This document shows, one piece after another, positions 8,901 to 17,131 of a stretch of 64,000 bases of DNA. Source of the DNA: Chlamydiota bacterium (lineage in GTDB: Bacteria; Chlamydiota; Chlamydiia; Chlamydiales; JABDDJ01); assembly GCA_013287645.1 (NCBI GenBank), contig JABDDJ010000005.1, positions 1 through 64,000 of the forward strand. Direction: 5' to 3'. Positions within the stretch are counted from its first letter, which is position 1. Each line of letters opens with the position of its first letter. A model generated the notes under the pieces. The model saw only the letters and a program-made list of their open reading frames with translations, was not told the origin of the DNA and searched no databases. The position numbers and the translations under genes are program-made.

Positions 8901-9897
8901 TCTCTATATATTCTTTATCTTGTTGTACAATACGGGGGCGAGCAGAGTTATGTATAAACTCTTTACCTTGGGCGAGATAATCTGTAAGGTAAGAAGAAAT
9001 TGCTGGAAGAGCGAAATTATTAAAGATTTTTCGTGTTATCCAAGCGATCCCGGTGGTTTCTGTTATTATGGATTCAGGATTGGGTAAATACTTTTCGATA
9101 ATTAATTTTACAAGCGGAGCACCAACTAATTCATTCCACTTAGCCTTTCGCTGCTCTTGAGGATAAGTCAAGACTTCTTGGCTCTTTTCTTCAAAAGATT
9201 TGTAAAGTATAATCATGGATTCGAATAAAAAAGAAATAAAGGTAGGTGGTTGTTTATTTGCAGCTTCCCAGTCTTTATATGCCTTTTCAATAACTTGATG
9301 TAAGATGCGAAAAAGTACAACTTTAGTAAATTCGCATAGAAAATTAGGTTTACTACTAATTAAATCAAGTAGAGGTATTGCTTGTGAAGGATCTAATTTC
9401 CAAATTTTATCTTTAATAATTTCAGTTATAGGAGGCTCAAGATCTAAAACGATATCATAAAGTTTATCTGATCCTGTTTTTTCATTAAGAAACTGTTTAT
9501 GTTTGGATGCTTCTGTTTCATAATCAAATCCGTAAGTAGCTAACTGCAGTGTCATTTTTGCGGCACCCGTAGTTAAAAAGGCGTTTAATGCCATTTCGGG
9601 AGCTGCGGCATAAACTTTTCCTATAGCTGTAGGCGCATTATATATAGCATTACCGATAGTACTGAATATTCCTGGGACATAGGAATGAGTTTGCTGAACG
9701 GTCTCACTAGAAGAAGGATCAATAATTACCATGCTATCTGTTAAGCTTGCATCTAGATCATTCAAGCTTTCTGTTGCGTCAAAGAATTCTTCTTCTGTTA
9801 ATTCTTGCTCAGGGGTTTGCACGTTCTCAGAGGGTACAGTGGTTGGTACTGGCACTTTGTCACCTGAAGAGACTAAAAAAAGGTTGTAAAAAGTCAT
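5911..9897 (-). CDS. 1328-residue protein with an N-terminal FFAT motif; candidate host-ER-contact effector
   Basis: I recognise no enzyme domain in this protein. It is mostly predicted helix, rich in Lys and Glu, with an amphipathic to hydrophobic C-terminal section (NTVLPWGIGGTIKIWLD, then FLFRYTIGLVLRAMMKAF) that could touch membranes. The striking feature is residues 37-43, EFFDATE, inside the acidic tract EQELTEEEFFDATESLNDLD. This fits every position of the FFAT consensus (E-F-F-D-A-x-E), the eukaryotic peptide that binds VAP proteins of the endoplasmic reticulum. The chlamydial Inc protein IncV is known to tether the inclusion to the ER in this way. The start (ATG 9897) is supported by GGAAG four bases upstream. 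It is transcribed alone, ending in a palindrome. The effector role is inference. Confidence 0.7.
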   Translation of the reverse strand: MTFYNLFLVSSGDKVPVPTTVPSENVQTPEQELTEEEFFDATESLNDLDASLTDSMVIIDPSSSETVQQTHSYVPGIFSTIGNAIYNAPTAIGKVYAAAPEMALNAFLTTGAAKMTLQLATYGFDYETEASKHKQFLNEKTGSDKLYDIVLDLEPPITEIIKDKIWKLDPSQAIPLLDLISSKPNFLCEFTKVVLFRILHQVIEKAYKDWEAANKQPPTFISFLFESMIILYKSFEEKSQEVLTYPQEQRKAKWNELVGAPLVKLIIEKYLPNPESIITETTGIAWITRKIFNNFALPAISSYLTDYLAQGKEFIHNSARPRIVQQDKEYIESLEGGIVLMGDIEALVKGLMNQSPQVVKKFIAPHYSKIAADFLAKSSSKDASYFQKWILDSLEEVYKVDGNGIQIGVKETKEQLTSILIQGVANVLRKNPPQEGSTAAKTIFDALSREVNKFFTQTNTQADLLAFEETLKTMDEAQKAAAIKEKYAPFYNALLKLMDLQDNELVKKVDVQKFIAPYLRAIFLTVTVPTLKKDELIQTVLTKVTGAADDANKEFAQMTSATLSNFITVSVQEQIRHPANQGKIFVAIEEKLGKPLDEPTKNQIKKSLNWLAQNETLDNRDLIWKKVELLIQTALLYGTDKLLDKSGHSIHDVVTLLANSLNQFGPEIEGPRLAESQNHKRNLEAIRARGNNFNELKKELTRHSNEVQNIYRPYVEQLMKDVLNSDDLHALTNLLPAELKEHGEMIWDMVWKEILPETIAGMHEKTMSLADDRINLRDKVEASYNSKAPVKFARVTAEYIKAYLPQYLDKNLKSQGRGPRVPNQSYVAEKIVDGIASFLQGKGRKVTPLGTERLGDLAARYIQDHQAELAKELAQEMLLTGTNASVALSNGMNVGVDLIEGLLLKVLHGLNENIKERENDNAEVMPEFVSDIFKAVNERLAFANDPSKVPEPEPQGPQRSNADRILNSVGITRENSPLPDELKDTVWESLNDSVLPSALSTVVETVVNKKMLRKLLKSALEGKKASSIKAKKTEKAHEEAYAKAKEEAMLSGKPIPEYVPITEPKHPKKSDDRQRVENTIALQISGILNEVAVASEEPIFKWFMRENIADARESVAVSAAEALYDELEKGKTTGILNSCFAEAMNSMDLAKVVDGKLKNIQVRFDEATGELIDIETNEAVNELKFNIVEPTKKEEDFDKEVDKTLDELACSIVREDIVLAPVKSWLKDAWFKFQQVLDNIFNTVLPWGIGGTIKIWLDKVSLFLFRYTIGLVLRAMMKAFEKMLDLYISHKKENLFKKLDETYNENLANDVGNAAMKHLEKKRLRPAV
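9769..9789 (-). other. FFAT motif (EFFDATE) in the 1328-residue protein
   Basis: These seven codons encode EFFDATE, residues 37-43, preceded by the acidic residues E-L-T-E-E. Canonical FFAT motifs bind the MSP domain of VAPA/VAPB, and an upstream acidic flank strengthens binding. A motif of seven residues can occur by chance, but the match is complete and lies in a probably disordered N-terminal segment, where it would be accessible. Confidence 0.65.
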
Positions 9898-9971
9898 GTT
9901 GCTTCCGAGCTATAAGGTTTAATTTATAACTTAATTATAGAACTTTCATATTAATATAATGTTAAGATCAC

Positions 9972-10667
9972 TTAGTGAAAATATTTAATTCCTCTCTCTC
10001 GGAGAGAAACGTATTTTGTAGGGGTGATTATTAGGTGATCGACGAGGGGTATATCCATCACTTTACCGACTTCGCAGAGCTTGCGAGTGATAGCGAGGTC
10101 TTCTTCGGAGGGCTCGGGATCTCCACTAGGATGGTTATGGACAACCAGGAGGGTAGCTGCTTTGTGGCGTATGGCGGGATAGAATACTTCGCGGGGATGG
10201 ACAAGTGTTTCTGTCAGGGTACCTACTGCGACGACCTCCCAGCAAATCAAATATCCTTTTACATCTTGCAAGACAACGATAAAATTCTCCTGTTTTGCGT
10301 AGGCATAACTATCGCGAAAGAGTTTATACGCTTGAATGGGTGTATCGAGTCGGGGTTTAGTTTCTTCTTTGGGTACTAATGCTCTGCGTCCTAGATCAAA
10401 GGCTGCCTTTAGCTGGATAGCTTTGGCCTGGCCTATTCCTTTTACCTGGCAGAGCTCGATGACTGTGGCATCAGCTAGGGACTCTAAGCTGCCAAAGTGT
10501 GAAAGCAATACTTGAGCCAGCTGGATGACAGAAGATCCTCGGGTACCGTTTCCTAGGAGAATGGCGATTAACTCACTGGAAGAGAGCGCTTGTGAGCCAT
10601 AGCGCGTTAATCGTTCGCGGGGGCGCTCCTCCTTGGGCATTTGATGGATGGTGAGGGAATGGGTCAT
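9972..10667 (-). CDS. radC: RadC-family JAB1/MPN-like protein (UPF0758)
   Basis: The protein has 231 residues, the usual length. An N-terminal helix-hairpin-helix region (KGIGQAKAIQLKAA) is followed by the JAB/MPN metal-binding domain with the motif VHNHPSGDPEPSEED, which supplies the His-x-His and Asp zinc ligands. RadC proteins were once thought to act in recombination repair; their true activity is unclear. The start codon overlaps the stop of hflX by four bases, so the two are co-translated. Confidence 0.93.
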   Translation of the reverse strand: MTHSLTIHQMPKEERPRERLTRYGSQALSSSELIAILLGNGTRGSSVIQLAQVLLSHFGSLESLADATVIELCQVKGIGQAKAIQLKAAFDLGRRALVPKEETKPRLDTPIQAYKLFRDSYAYAKQENFIVVLQDVKGYLICWEVVAVGTLTETLVHPREVFYPAIRHKAATLLVVHNHPSGDPEPSEEDLAITRKLCEVGKVMDIPLVDHLIITPTKYVSLRERGIKYFH

Positions 10668-11926
10668 TGATACTTTTGGAGTTTATGGCTCAAAAAGAGG
10701 GGTATTTCTGCGCGTATCTCAATCAGATCATCGATATAGTCTTGATGGAGGATTTTGCCCAAGCGAATGATCTCTGAAACTATAGCATAATCGCTCTGGG
10801 GAATGCGAAGTTTAACCTGTGTGCGCTGATTTTTTATCTCCTGAACAATCGCCTCTTCTAAGTGATCAAATCCGATTTTTTGGGTGGCTGATAGGGCAAC
10901 GCTTTTTGGATAGACCAGGCGTAAGCGCATGGCATTGCTCTTGGCCTCTTCTTTGTCGATCTTATTGAACACGGTAATGATGGGCTTTTGTTCTGCATTG
11001 AGCTCTTTAAGGACCTCAAAGGTTGTTTTGGCCTGCTCTTCTGCCATGGGATGGCTGGCATCGATGAGATGGATAAGGATATCGGCATGCAAGGCTTCTT
11101 CAAGAGTGCTTTTAAAGGCTGCAACGAGTAAGTGAGGCAACTTGCGGATAAAGCCTACTGTATCGATGAGCAAAACTTCTTGGTTATTTTGGAGGACAAA
11201 ACGGCGTGTAGTAGTATCTAGAGTAGCAAAGAGCTTATCTTCGGTAAATACGCCTGCATTGGTTAAGGCATTTAAAAGTGTCGACTTTCCTGCGTTAGTA
11301 TATCCTATAATGGCAAATGTGGGAATTCCTGACCGTTGTCTCGAACCTCTTTGAGTGGCGCGTTGAGATTCGACAACCTCAATCTCTTTTTTGAGCTGAT
11401 CCAACTTTTTATCCAAAATGCGGCGGTCGAGTTCAATCTGCTTTTCGCCTTCACCTTTGAGGTAGGCTCCGCCACCGCCTACAGTACCGGCTTGGCGTGA
11501 AAGGTGTGTCCACAGCCTTTTAAGGCGGGGAATCTGGTACTTGACCTCAGCGAGCTCTATCTGTAAGCGTGCTTCGCGTGTGCGGGCCCTTTGTCCAAAG
11601 ACTCCCAAAATGACTTCTGTGCGGTCAAGCACTGTGCGGCCAAAAACGCGTTCTAAATTACGCTGTTGGCTGGGATTAATCTCCTCATCGATGACGATGA
11701 TATCAATATTATCTGTTCTGGCTACATCTACCAAGGCTTCGAGTTTTCCCTTACCAAAATAGGTCGAAGCGTCAATTTTGCGCAGAGGGCAGGCAAACTT
11801 GGCAGCGGTGTCTATCCCAAAGGTGTCGACGAGTAGGGCTAACTCCTCCAGGTGCTCTTCACAAGTAGGTAGTTCCTTCGCGCCCCTATAGGCGGCGATT
11901 AATAGTGCTTTTTGCTTTTCGGACAT
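10664..11926 (-). CDS. hflX: Ribosome-associated GTPase HflX
   Basis: The protein has about 420 residues from ATG 11926. The N-terminal HflX domain has GKGKLEALVD and DEEINPSQQRNLE, followed by the glycine-rich linker GTVGGGGAYLKGEGEKQIE. The GTPase domain has G1 GYTNAGKSTLLNAL, G3 DTVGF and G4 NKID. HflX binds the 50S subunit and splits stalled ribosomes under stress. A TTG 66 bases upstream (11992) would extend the protein, but MSEKQKALLIAAYRG matches the family N terminus better. It forms an operon with radC. Confidence 0.93.
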   Translation of the reverse strand: MSEKQKALLIAAYRGAKELPTCEEHLEELALLVDTFGIDTAAKFACPLRKIDASTYFGKGKLEALVDVARTDNIDIIVIDEEINPSQQRNLERVFGRTVLDRTEVILGVFGQRARTREARLQIELAEVKYQIPRLKRLWTHLSRQAGTVGGGGAYLKGEGEKQIELDRRILDKKLDQLKKEIEVVESQRATQRGSRQRSGIPTFAIIGYTNAGKSTLLNALTNAGVFTEDKLFATLDTTTRRFVLQNNQEVLLIDTVGFIRKLPHLLVAAFKSTLEEALHADILIHLIDASHPMAEEQAKTTFEVLKELNAEQKPIITVFNKIDKEEAKSNAMRLRLVYPKSVALSATQKIGFDHLEEAIVQEIKNQRTQVKLRIPQSDYAIVSEIIRLGKILHQDYIDDLIEIRAEIPLFLSHKLQKYQ

Positions 11927-12112
11927 ATATTTATTTACCACTGAGATCAACGAAATCGCTGAGATCTTATGAGAAAAATGAGAAAAATTCAATATTGAAT
12001 AAGACTTTCAAAAATTCAATGTAACAAAAAAATTAATGTTTCGCTTTTTTTTTTAAACTGGTAGAATGCAGAAGGAAAGTTAGATACTTTAATATTAACA
12101 TGGAAATTTCGC

Positions 12113-12280
12113 ATGTTTAACACACTAGTAATACTAATAATTTTTTTATTCGGGTATACGCTAGCAATGTTATTATATCATCTAATTTTTCGAAAACCTA
12201 TAACTAAAAAGGAAATTACAATTTATATATGCGTTTCATTATGTTTATGGTTGCAATTTATTGTTCAACGTTTTCCTTAA
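12113..12280 (+). CDS. Possible 55-residue membrane peptide
   Basis: An ATG-initiated frame of 55 codons encodes two hydrophobic segments: residues 4-24 (TLVILIIFLFGYTLAMLLYH) and 36-52, separated by a basic loop FRKPITKKE. The topology looks like a two-helix membrane peptide. No strong ribosome-binding site precedes it. A run of nine T lies about 60 bases upstream. I do not recognise a family, and a chance reading frame cannot be excluded. Confidence 0.35.
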   Translation: MFNTLVILIIFLFGYTLAMLLYHLIFRKPITKKEITIYICVSLCLWLQFIVQRFP

Positions 12281-12325
12281 ATTTCTTTATACCTTCTGCT
12301 GGACTTCAAACAAAAATACAAAGAC

Positions 12326-12481
12326 AATAAGAAGAAATATAACATGATAGGCAGGATCGCTTCGCGGCAGGATAAGAAGGATAAATTAAAGAATAAGTAA
12401 ACATATATATTTATAATTATACTTATCTTTCTTATCCTGCCGCGAAGCGATCCTGCCTATCATGTTATATTTCTTCTTATT
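12326..12481. repeat. 156-bp near-perfect palindrome (CAGGATCGC family)
   Basis: The left arm starts AATAAGAAGAAATATAACAT and continues GATAGGCAGGATCGCTTCGC; the right arm mirrors about 50 bases of it exactly, with a centre of about 50 AT-rich bases. It lies downstream of the MBL hydrolase gene (stop 12495, minus strand). Together with the small frame at 12113 it accounts for most of the gap 11993-12494. It is the complete member of a family whose half copies lie at 2609 and 63657. Confidence 0.85.
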
Positions 12482-12494
12482 CTTAGAGCCTTAT

Positions 12495-13268
12495 TTAGAT
12501 AGTAAACGAAAGCTCCAAACCATCGTACGCCATACGCACATTCAGAGGCAAGTAGGCTTCAGTTTTGGCGTGATCGAGTTCGTGTGAGATGTGTGTGAGA
12601 TAGGTAATGGAGGCGCCGCAGGCTTGAGCAAAGGAAACAGCTTCATCAACTGTTAGGTGCAGGGGGGAGTAACTATGACGTAAAGCACTAATAATCAACG
12701 TCTTAACTCCAATTAAATCCCCAAAAAGCGAATCGGGATACTCTTTGATATCCGAGACATAAGCTAAATCTCCAAAGCGGAAACCATTTACCTCCATGCC
12801 TCCTTGGTTATAGGTAAAATAGCTTAAAGGCAGCTTAAAAAATTGAAAATTTCCTCTTTCTTGCGGAAGTAAATTAACAATTATCTTAGGTGGAGTTGCT
12901 CCTAAAAAATAGGCAAATCTCTCTTTAACCTCTTTACAAGTATCTTTTGACATCAATGCTGGCAAAGGCGCCTCTCGCCGGAACAACAACGGCCTCAGAT
13001 CGTCCAGACCACCTGTATGGTCATAATGTGCATGAGTAAAAATCAATCCGTCTAGATAATGCAAATGGTGCTTTAGGGCCTGCACTCTAAAGTCAGGGCC
13101 TGCATCGACTAAAAATAGCTGCTCTCTGTATTGAATAAGGACAGAGGAGCGCATGCGCTTATTCCGTAAGTCTTCCGAAGTGCAAATGGGGCAGTTGCAC
13201 CCCACCATAGGAATACCTAAGGAGCCGCCTGTCCCCAAAAATAAGAGTTTTCCGGTTTCATTGGACAA
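12495..13268 (-). CDS. MBL-fold metal-dependent hydrolase (PhnP/RNase Z-like)
   Basis: The protein has 257 residues with the metallo-beta-lactamase signature THAHYDHTGG (His-x-His-x-Asp-His), which binds the dinuclear metal centre, and later metal ligands in YVSDIKEYP and LTHISHELDH. The N-terminal FLGTGGSLGIPMVGC plus CPIC resembles PhnP-type phosphodiesterases. The substrate is unknown. The likely start is a TTG at 13268 with AAGG upstream, because the first in-frame ATG lies past the conserved first strand. It overlaps the membrane-protein gene upstream by 11 bases, suggesting coupled translation. Confidence 0.88.
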   Translation of the reverse strand: MSNETGKLLFLGTGGSLGIPMVGCNCPICTSEDLRNKRMRSSVLIQYREQLFLVDAGPDFRVQALKHHLHYLDGLIFTHAHYDHTGGLDDLRPLLFRREAPLPALMSKDTCKEVKERFAYFLGATPPKIIVNLLPQERGNFQFFKLPLSYFTYNQGGMEVNGFRFGDLAYVSDIKEYPDSLFGDLIGVKTLIISALRHSYSPLHLTVDEAVSFAQACGASITYLTHISHELDHAKTEAYLPLNVRMAYDGLELSFTI

Positions 13269-13812
13269 TGCTTAGTACCTTTACATTGGCTTGAGGATGT
13301 AAAAAATAGGCATAATCATTTGTGCCATCGAAAGCGCGAAGTTTGACGCGGTAGCTATCTACCAAAAGGTTTACTGTTTGTAGAACATGGCTAGAATGGG
13401 GTGAATGGTCACTAAGTAAAGGTTTTACTTTAATTTCTAATAGAGTGGGATTTCCCTTGGCATAGTTAGCAACTACTTCGTCTTCAACGGTAGCAAGACT
13501 TACATCCTCTTTCAAAAGAGAGTAGATCTTTGCATACTGCTCTTGATTAAGGGTTATTTTTTTCCACGCATGCGTCTTCTCGTCAAAATAGCGAAAATCT
13601 ATTGAATCCAGCACGAAAGTACCCTCTTTACCACGCCCATAACTAGAATCCTTAAACGTTAGATCTTGTAAGATGGAGGGCTCTAACATAATGTTAGCTG
13701 CTAAATAACGTCCCGTTGGGCCATGCATGTAGAGAAGATAGCCGACAAAGGCAAAGCCTGTGAGCACGGCACATCCCAAGACAAAAAGTAGACTTAAAAT
13801 TTGAGGTTTCAT
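13258..13812 (-). CDS. Membrane-anchored hypothetical protein
   Basis: The protein has 184 residues. A single N-terminal hydrophobic segment (ILSLLFVLGCAVLTGFAFVG) is a signal anchor or uncleaved signal, followed by a soluble region with an alternating beta-strand pattern and no recognised motif. It probably faces the periplasm. It overlaps the MBL hydrolase gene downstream and is divergent from glgA. Confidence 0.6.
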   Translation of the reverse strand: MKPQILSLLFVLGCAVLTGFAFVGYLLYMHGPTGRYLAANIMLEPSILQDLTFKDSSYGRGKEGTFVLDSIDFRYFDEKTHAWKKITLNQEQYAKIYSLLKEDVSLATVEDEVVANYAKGNPTLLEIKVKPLLSDHSPHSSHVLQTVNLLVDSYRVKLRAFDGTNDYAYFLHPQANVKVLSIVQ

Positions 13813-13826
13813 GGTTTTACCCGTTC

Positions 13827-13851
13827 TTTTAAAATTCGGGCACGGGCACGG
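13827..13851. repeat. Half copy of the GGGCACGGGCACGG repeat
   Basis: The segment TTAAAATTCGGGCACGGGCA, followed by CGG, between the two divergent genes matches one arm of the palindrome at 23797-23858. It lies within the promoter region shared by the membrane-protein gene and glgA. Confidence 0.45.
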
Positions 13852-13927
13852 ATTCTCTGGTTAAAACGATTGTCTCGGTAAAGACATTTATAGTAAAATA
13901 AAATTCTATATCCAGGACTTATATACT

Positions 13928-15430
13928 ATGTACATTGTAAATCTCGCTTCTGAACTCGCTCCCGTCGCCAAGGTGGGCGGCCTTGCAGATGTCCTACTTG
14001 GACTTTCTAGAGAACTCTCTTGGAAAGGCCATGATGTAGATATCATCATTCCAAAGTATGACTGCATGAATAGTGCCGAAATTCGCGATCTGCAGATTTT
14101 TCACCCCGATTTAATGTCCTTCTTTGAGGGAGGATGGTATCCTAATACCATCTGGATGGGATGGGTTGAGAATTTAAAGGTCTACTTTATAGAGCCTCAT
14201 CATCCTCGCTATTTCTTTAATCGTGGCTGCTGCTACGGATGTGAAGACGATATCGATCGTTTCCTTTACTTTACTCGCACTGCTCTAGAATTTATGTTCA
14301 AGCGTGGATTTAGACCCGATATTATCCATCTTCACGACTGGCAAACAGCTGTAGGGGCTCCACTCTATAAAGATATGTATGTTCCCTTAGGTTTGAATAG
14401 CGCAAAAATTGTCTTTACCATCCATAATATTGAATATCAAGGAAAGTGCACTAAAGACAATCTTGATAGCATTGGCATGCATGGCATTAACTATCTAGTA
14501 CCCAATAAGTTGCAAGATAATCAAAATGATCAATCTATCAATCTCTTAAAAGGTGGTATTGTCTACAGCGATTTTGTCACAACAGTGTCTCCTAGCTATG
14601 CGCGTGAAGTGCAAACTCCTGTACAGGGAAAAGGTTTAGAAAAAACTTTAATTCAATATTCTAGCAAATTTACCGGCATTCTAAATGGAGTCGACTACTC
14701 CTACTGGAACCCTGAAGTTGACCGCTACCTACCCACACAATACTCACCCCGAGAAAAACCTCTAGATAAGAAAGATCACAAAACTCTCGATGCAAAGGGC
14801 TTTGTCAAAAAATATCTGCGCGAAAAATTAAACATGCCTGAAGAGCATCGACCCATCATAGGATGTGTCTGTCGCTTAGTTCCTCAAAAGGGTATCGAAC
14901 TGATCAAACATGCCATTAAATATTCCGCTGAAAACAACGCTCAATTTGTCCTTCTTGGCTTATGCCCCATCCCCAGCATCGCCAAAGAATTTCATGAACT
15001 TAAAAACTCCTATGCAGATGATCAAAATATTAACATCACCCTGCACCTGCAAGAAGACTTAAGCCATATTATTTTTGGCGGCGCCGATATGATCATTGTC
15101 CCCTCACTCTTTGAACCGTGTGGCTTAACACAGCTCATCGCCCTAAAATATGGCACTATACCCCTTGTCAGAAAAACAGGTGGCCTAGGTGACACTATTT
15201 ATGATATCGATAATGACGTACCAGCCGCTCATATGGGCAATGGATATGTCTTTGAAGATCCTACAAATAAAGCGCTCGAATCAGCTCTCAGTCGTGCCTT
15301 CGACTGCTGGTTCCACCATCTAGAAAAATGGCGCAAAATGATGATCGACGGAATGGCTGTAGACTTTAGCTGGAACGTCCCCTCAAATAAGTATTTAGAG
15401 ATTTACAATAATCTCCTGCAGAAGCTTTAA
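13928..15430 (+). CDS. glgA: Glycogen synthase GlgA
   Basis: The protein has 500 residues, a GT5-family ADP-glucose-dependent glycogen synthase. The N-terminal ADP-glucose-binding motif is K-V-G-G-L in APVAKVGGLADVLLGL. The C-terminal GT-B lobe has CRLVPQKGIELI and the acidic signature VPSLFEPCGLTQLIALKYG, followed by RKTGGLGDT. It extends alpha-1,4-glucan chains. Chlamydiae keep a full glycogen pathway, so the gene is expected. It is monocistronic here and followed by a palindrome. Confidence 0.95.
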   Translation: MYIVNLASELAPVAKVGGLADVLLGLSRELSWKGHDVDIIIPKYDCMNSAEIRDLQIFHPDLMSFFEGGWYPNTIWMGWVENLKVYFIEPHHPRYFFNRGCCYGCEDDIDRFLYFTRTALEFMFKRGFRPDIIHLHDWQTAVGAPLYKDMYVPLGLNSAKIVFTIHNIEYQGKCTKDNLDSIGMHGINYLVPNKLQDNQNDQSINLLKGGIVYSDFVTTVSPSYAREVQTPVQGKGLEKTLIQYSSKFTGILNGVDYSYWNPEVDRYLPTQYSPREKPLDKKDHKTLDAKGFVKKYLREKLNMPEEHRPIIGCVCRLVPQKGIELIKHAIKYSAENNAQFVLLGLCPIPSIAKEFHELKNSYADDQNINITLHLQEDLSHIIFGGADMIIVPSLFEPCGLTQLIALKYGTIPLVRKTGGLGDTIYDIDNDVPAAHMGNGYVFEDPTNKALESALSRAFDCWFHHLEKWRKMMIDGMAVDFSWNVPSNKYLEIYNNLLQKL

Positions 15431-15442
15431 ATCAAAAATTAT

Positions 15443-15523
15443 TTAACGCGAAGTTCGCGAAGAAGGCGAAGAAACAAATAATTTCTTTGCGCCTTTGCGA
15501 CTTTGCGTTTAATCTTCGCGTTA
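15443..15523. terminator. GCAAAGGCGC-type palindrome after glgA
   Basis: The arms TAACGCGAAG...GAAGAAA and TTTCTTTGCGCCTTTGCGAC...CTTCGCGTTA pair as an imperfect hairpin just after the glgA stop. It belongs to the same family as the copies at 5809, 28317, 32437 and 53166, and probably ends the glgA transcript. Confidence 0.7.
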
Positions 15524-15619
15524 AAGCAAGTATTTTTGCTGCGCCTCACTCTATTGGCTATTGATTTTTAACCTAAAGATTGGCAAACTGCACCCGTTAT
15601 TCTTACGAGGAGTGCTCTG

Positions 15620-17098
15620 ATGTCTCGCCTTGAAAAATACCTCAGCAAATACAGCTCATCTTCCCGCAACAAAGCTGTCATCGCCTACCTTGCCGCCCTT
15701 GATCATCTAGAAGAAAAATCTCCTCAAGTCGCCAAAGCGATCGTGCAAGAATTAGCCGATGAAAGATCCCATCTAAAGCTGATTGCTTCAGAAAACTTCT
15801 CCTCTCTCGCCGTCCAACTTGCCATGGGAAATCTGCTCACCGACAAATATGCTGAAGGTATTCCCGGACACCGCTTCTACGCTGGCTGCGAAAATGTCGA
15901 TACAGTCGAAAGACGTGCGCAAGAACTACTCAAAACCATTTATGGCTGCGATCACGCCTATGTTCAACCCCATTCAGGAGCCGATGCCAACCTCGTAGCC
16001 TTCTGGGCTATTCTTGTCCAGCGCATCCAGAACAAAGAACTTGAAAAACTAGCCGTAAAATCTGTCGATGCATTAACTCCCCAAGACTACGAAAAAATCC
16101 GCCGTGAAATGGTACAGCAAAAGCTATTAGCCATGTCACTCAATTCAGGAGGACACCTTACTCACGGCTACCGTCATAACGTCTCCTCCAAAATTATGCA
16201 GGCAACGCACTATGATGTTGACCGCACTACCGAACAACTCGACTACAGTGTCCTTCATCAGATCGCTCAGAGAGAAAAACCACTCATTCTTCTCGCCGGA
16301 TACTCAGCTCATACACGCCGGCTCAACTTTGCCACTCTACGCACCATCGCCGACGAAGTAGGCGCTGTCCTCATGGTCGACATGGCCCACTTCTCTGGCC
16401 TGGTCGCCGGGAAAGTCTTCACTGGCGACGAAGATCCTATCCCCTTCGCTCACATCATCACATCGACCACTCACAAAACTCTACGTGGACCACGAGGAGG
16501 ATTCATCCTCTGTACCGAAGAGTTCCGCGAAATCGTCGATAAAGGCTGCCCACTTGTACTAGGTGGTCCACTCCCTCATGTCATCGCTGCCAAAGCCGTC
16601 GCCTTTGAAGAAGCTAATACTCCAGAATTCCAAGCCTACGCGCGACGCATTGTCGGAAATGCGCGCGCTCTAGCGCAAGCCCTGCAGAGCAAAGGAGTAC
16701 GCATAGTCTCCGGTGGAACAGACAATCATCAGGTCATCATCGACCTCTCCTCTTTTGGCATCACAGGACGCCAAGCCGAGCAGGCTCTCCGCGCAGCGCA
16801 TATCACAGTCAACAGAAACGCGATCCCTTTTGACCGCAATGGACCTTGGTATACATCCGGAGTACGTATTGGAACACCCGCCTTAACAACATTAGGTATG
16901 GGACCCAAAGAGATGGCAATGGTAGCCGAGTTCATCCATGAAATTTTATCCAACACAAAACCAGCCCCTGCAAAGGATGGCGGCCTAAGCCAAGCACAAT
17001 ACACTACTACTCCTACAACGGTTGAAAAAGTCCGCGAAGGAGTGAAAGCACTTTTAGTGCGTTTTCCTCTTTATCCAGAAATCGATACGACCTTATAA
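15620..17098 (+). CDS. glyA: Serine hydroxymethyltransferase
   Basis: The protein has 492 residues, longer than the usual 415-430 as in other chlamydial GlyA proteins; the extra length is an N-terminal extension plus an insertion near residues 140-180. It converts serine and tetrahydrofolate to glycine and methylene-tetrahydrofolate with PLP. The PLP lysine lies in TSTTHKTLRGPRGGFIL, and the folate/PLP region LIASENF and GHRFYAGCE are intact. The start ATG is preceded by GAGGAG. The order glyA-clpP-dapF is a chlamydial synteny block. Confidence 0.95.
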   Translation: MSRLEKYLSKYSSSSRNKAVIAYLAALDHLEEKSPQVAKAIVQELADERSHLKLIASENFSSLAVQLAMGNLLTDKYAEGIPGHRFYAGCENVDTVERRAQELLKTIYGCDHAYVQPHSGADANLVAFWAILVQRIQNKELEKLAVKSVDALTPQDYEKIRREMVQQKLLAMSLNSGGHLTHGYRHNVSSKIMQATHYDVDRTTEQLDYSVLHQIAQREKPLILLAGYSAHTRRLNFATLRTIADEVGAVLMVDMAHFSGLVAGKVFTGDEDPIPFAHIITSTTHKTLRGPRGGFILCTEEFREIVDKGCPLVLGGPLPHVIAAKAVAFEEANTPEFQAYARRIVGNARALAQALQSKGVRIVSGGTDNHQVIIDLSSFGITGRQAEQALRAAHITVNRNAIPFDRNGPWYTSGVRIGTPALTTLGMGPKEMAMVAEFIHEILSNTKPAPAKDGGLSQAQYTTTPTTVEKVREGVKALLVRFPLYPEIDTTL

Positions 17099-17131
17099 TG
17101 AGGAACAAAGATTTTTTAGCGAGAGATTATT

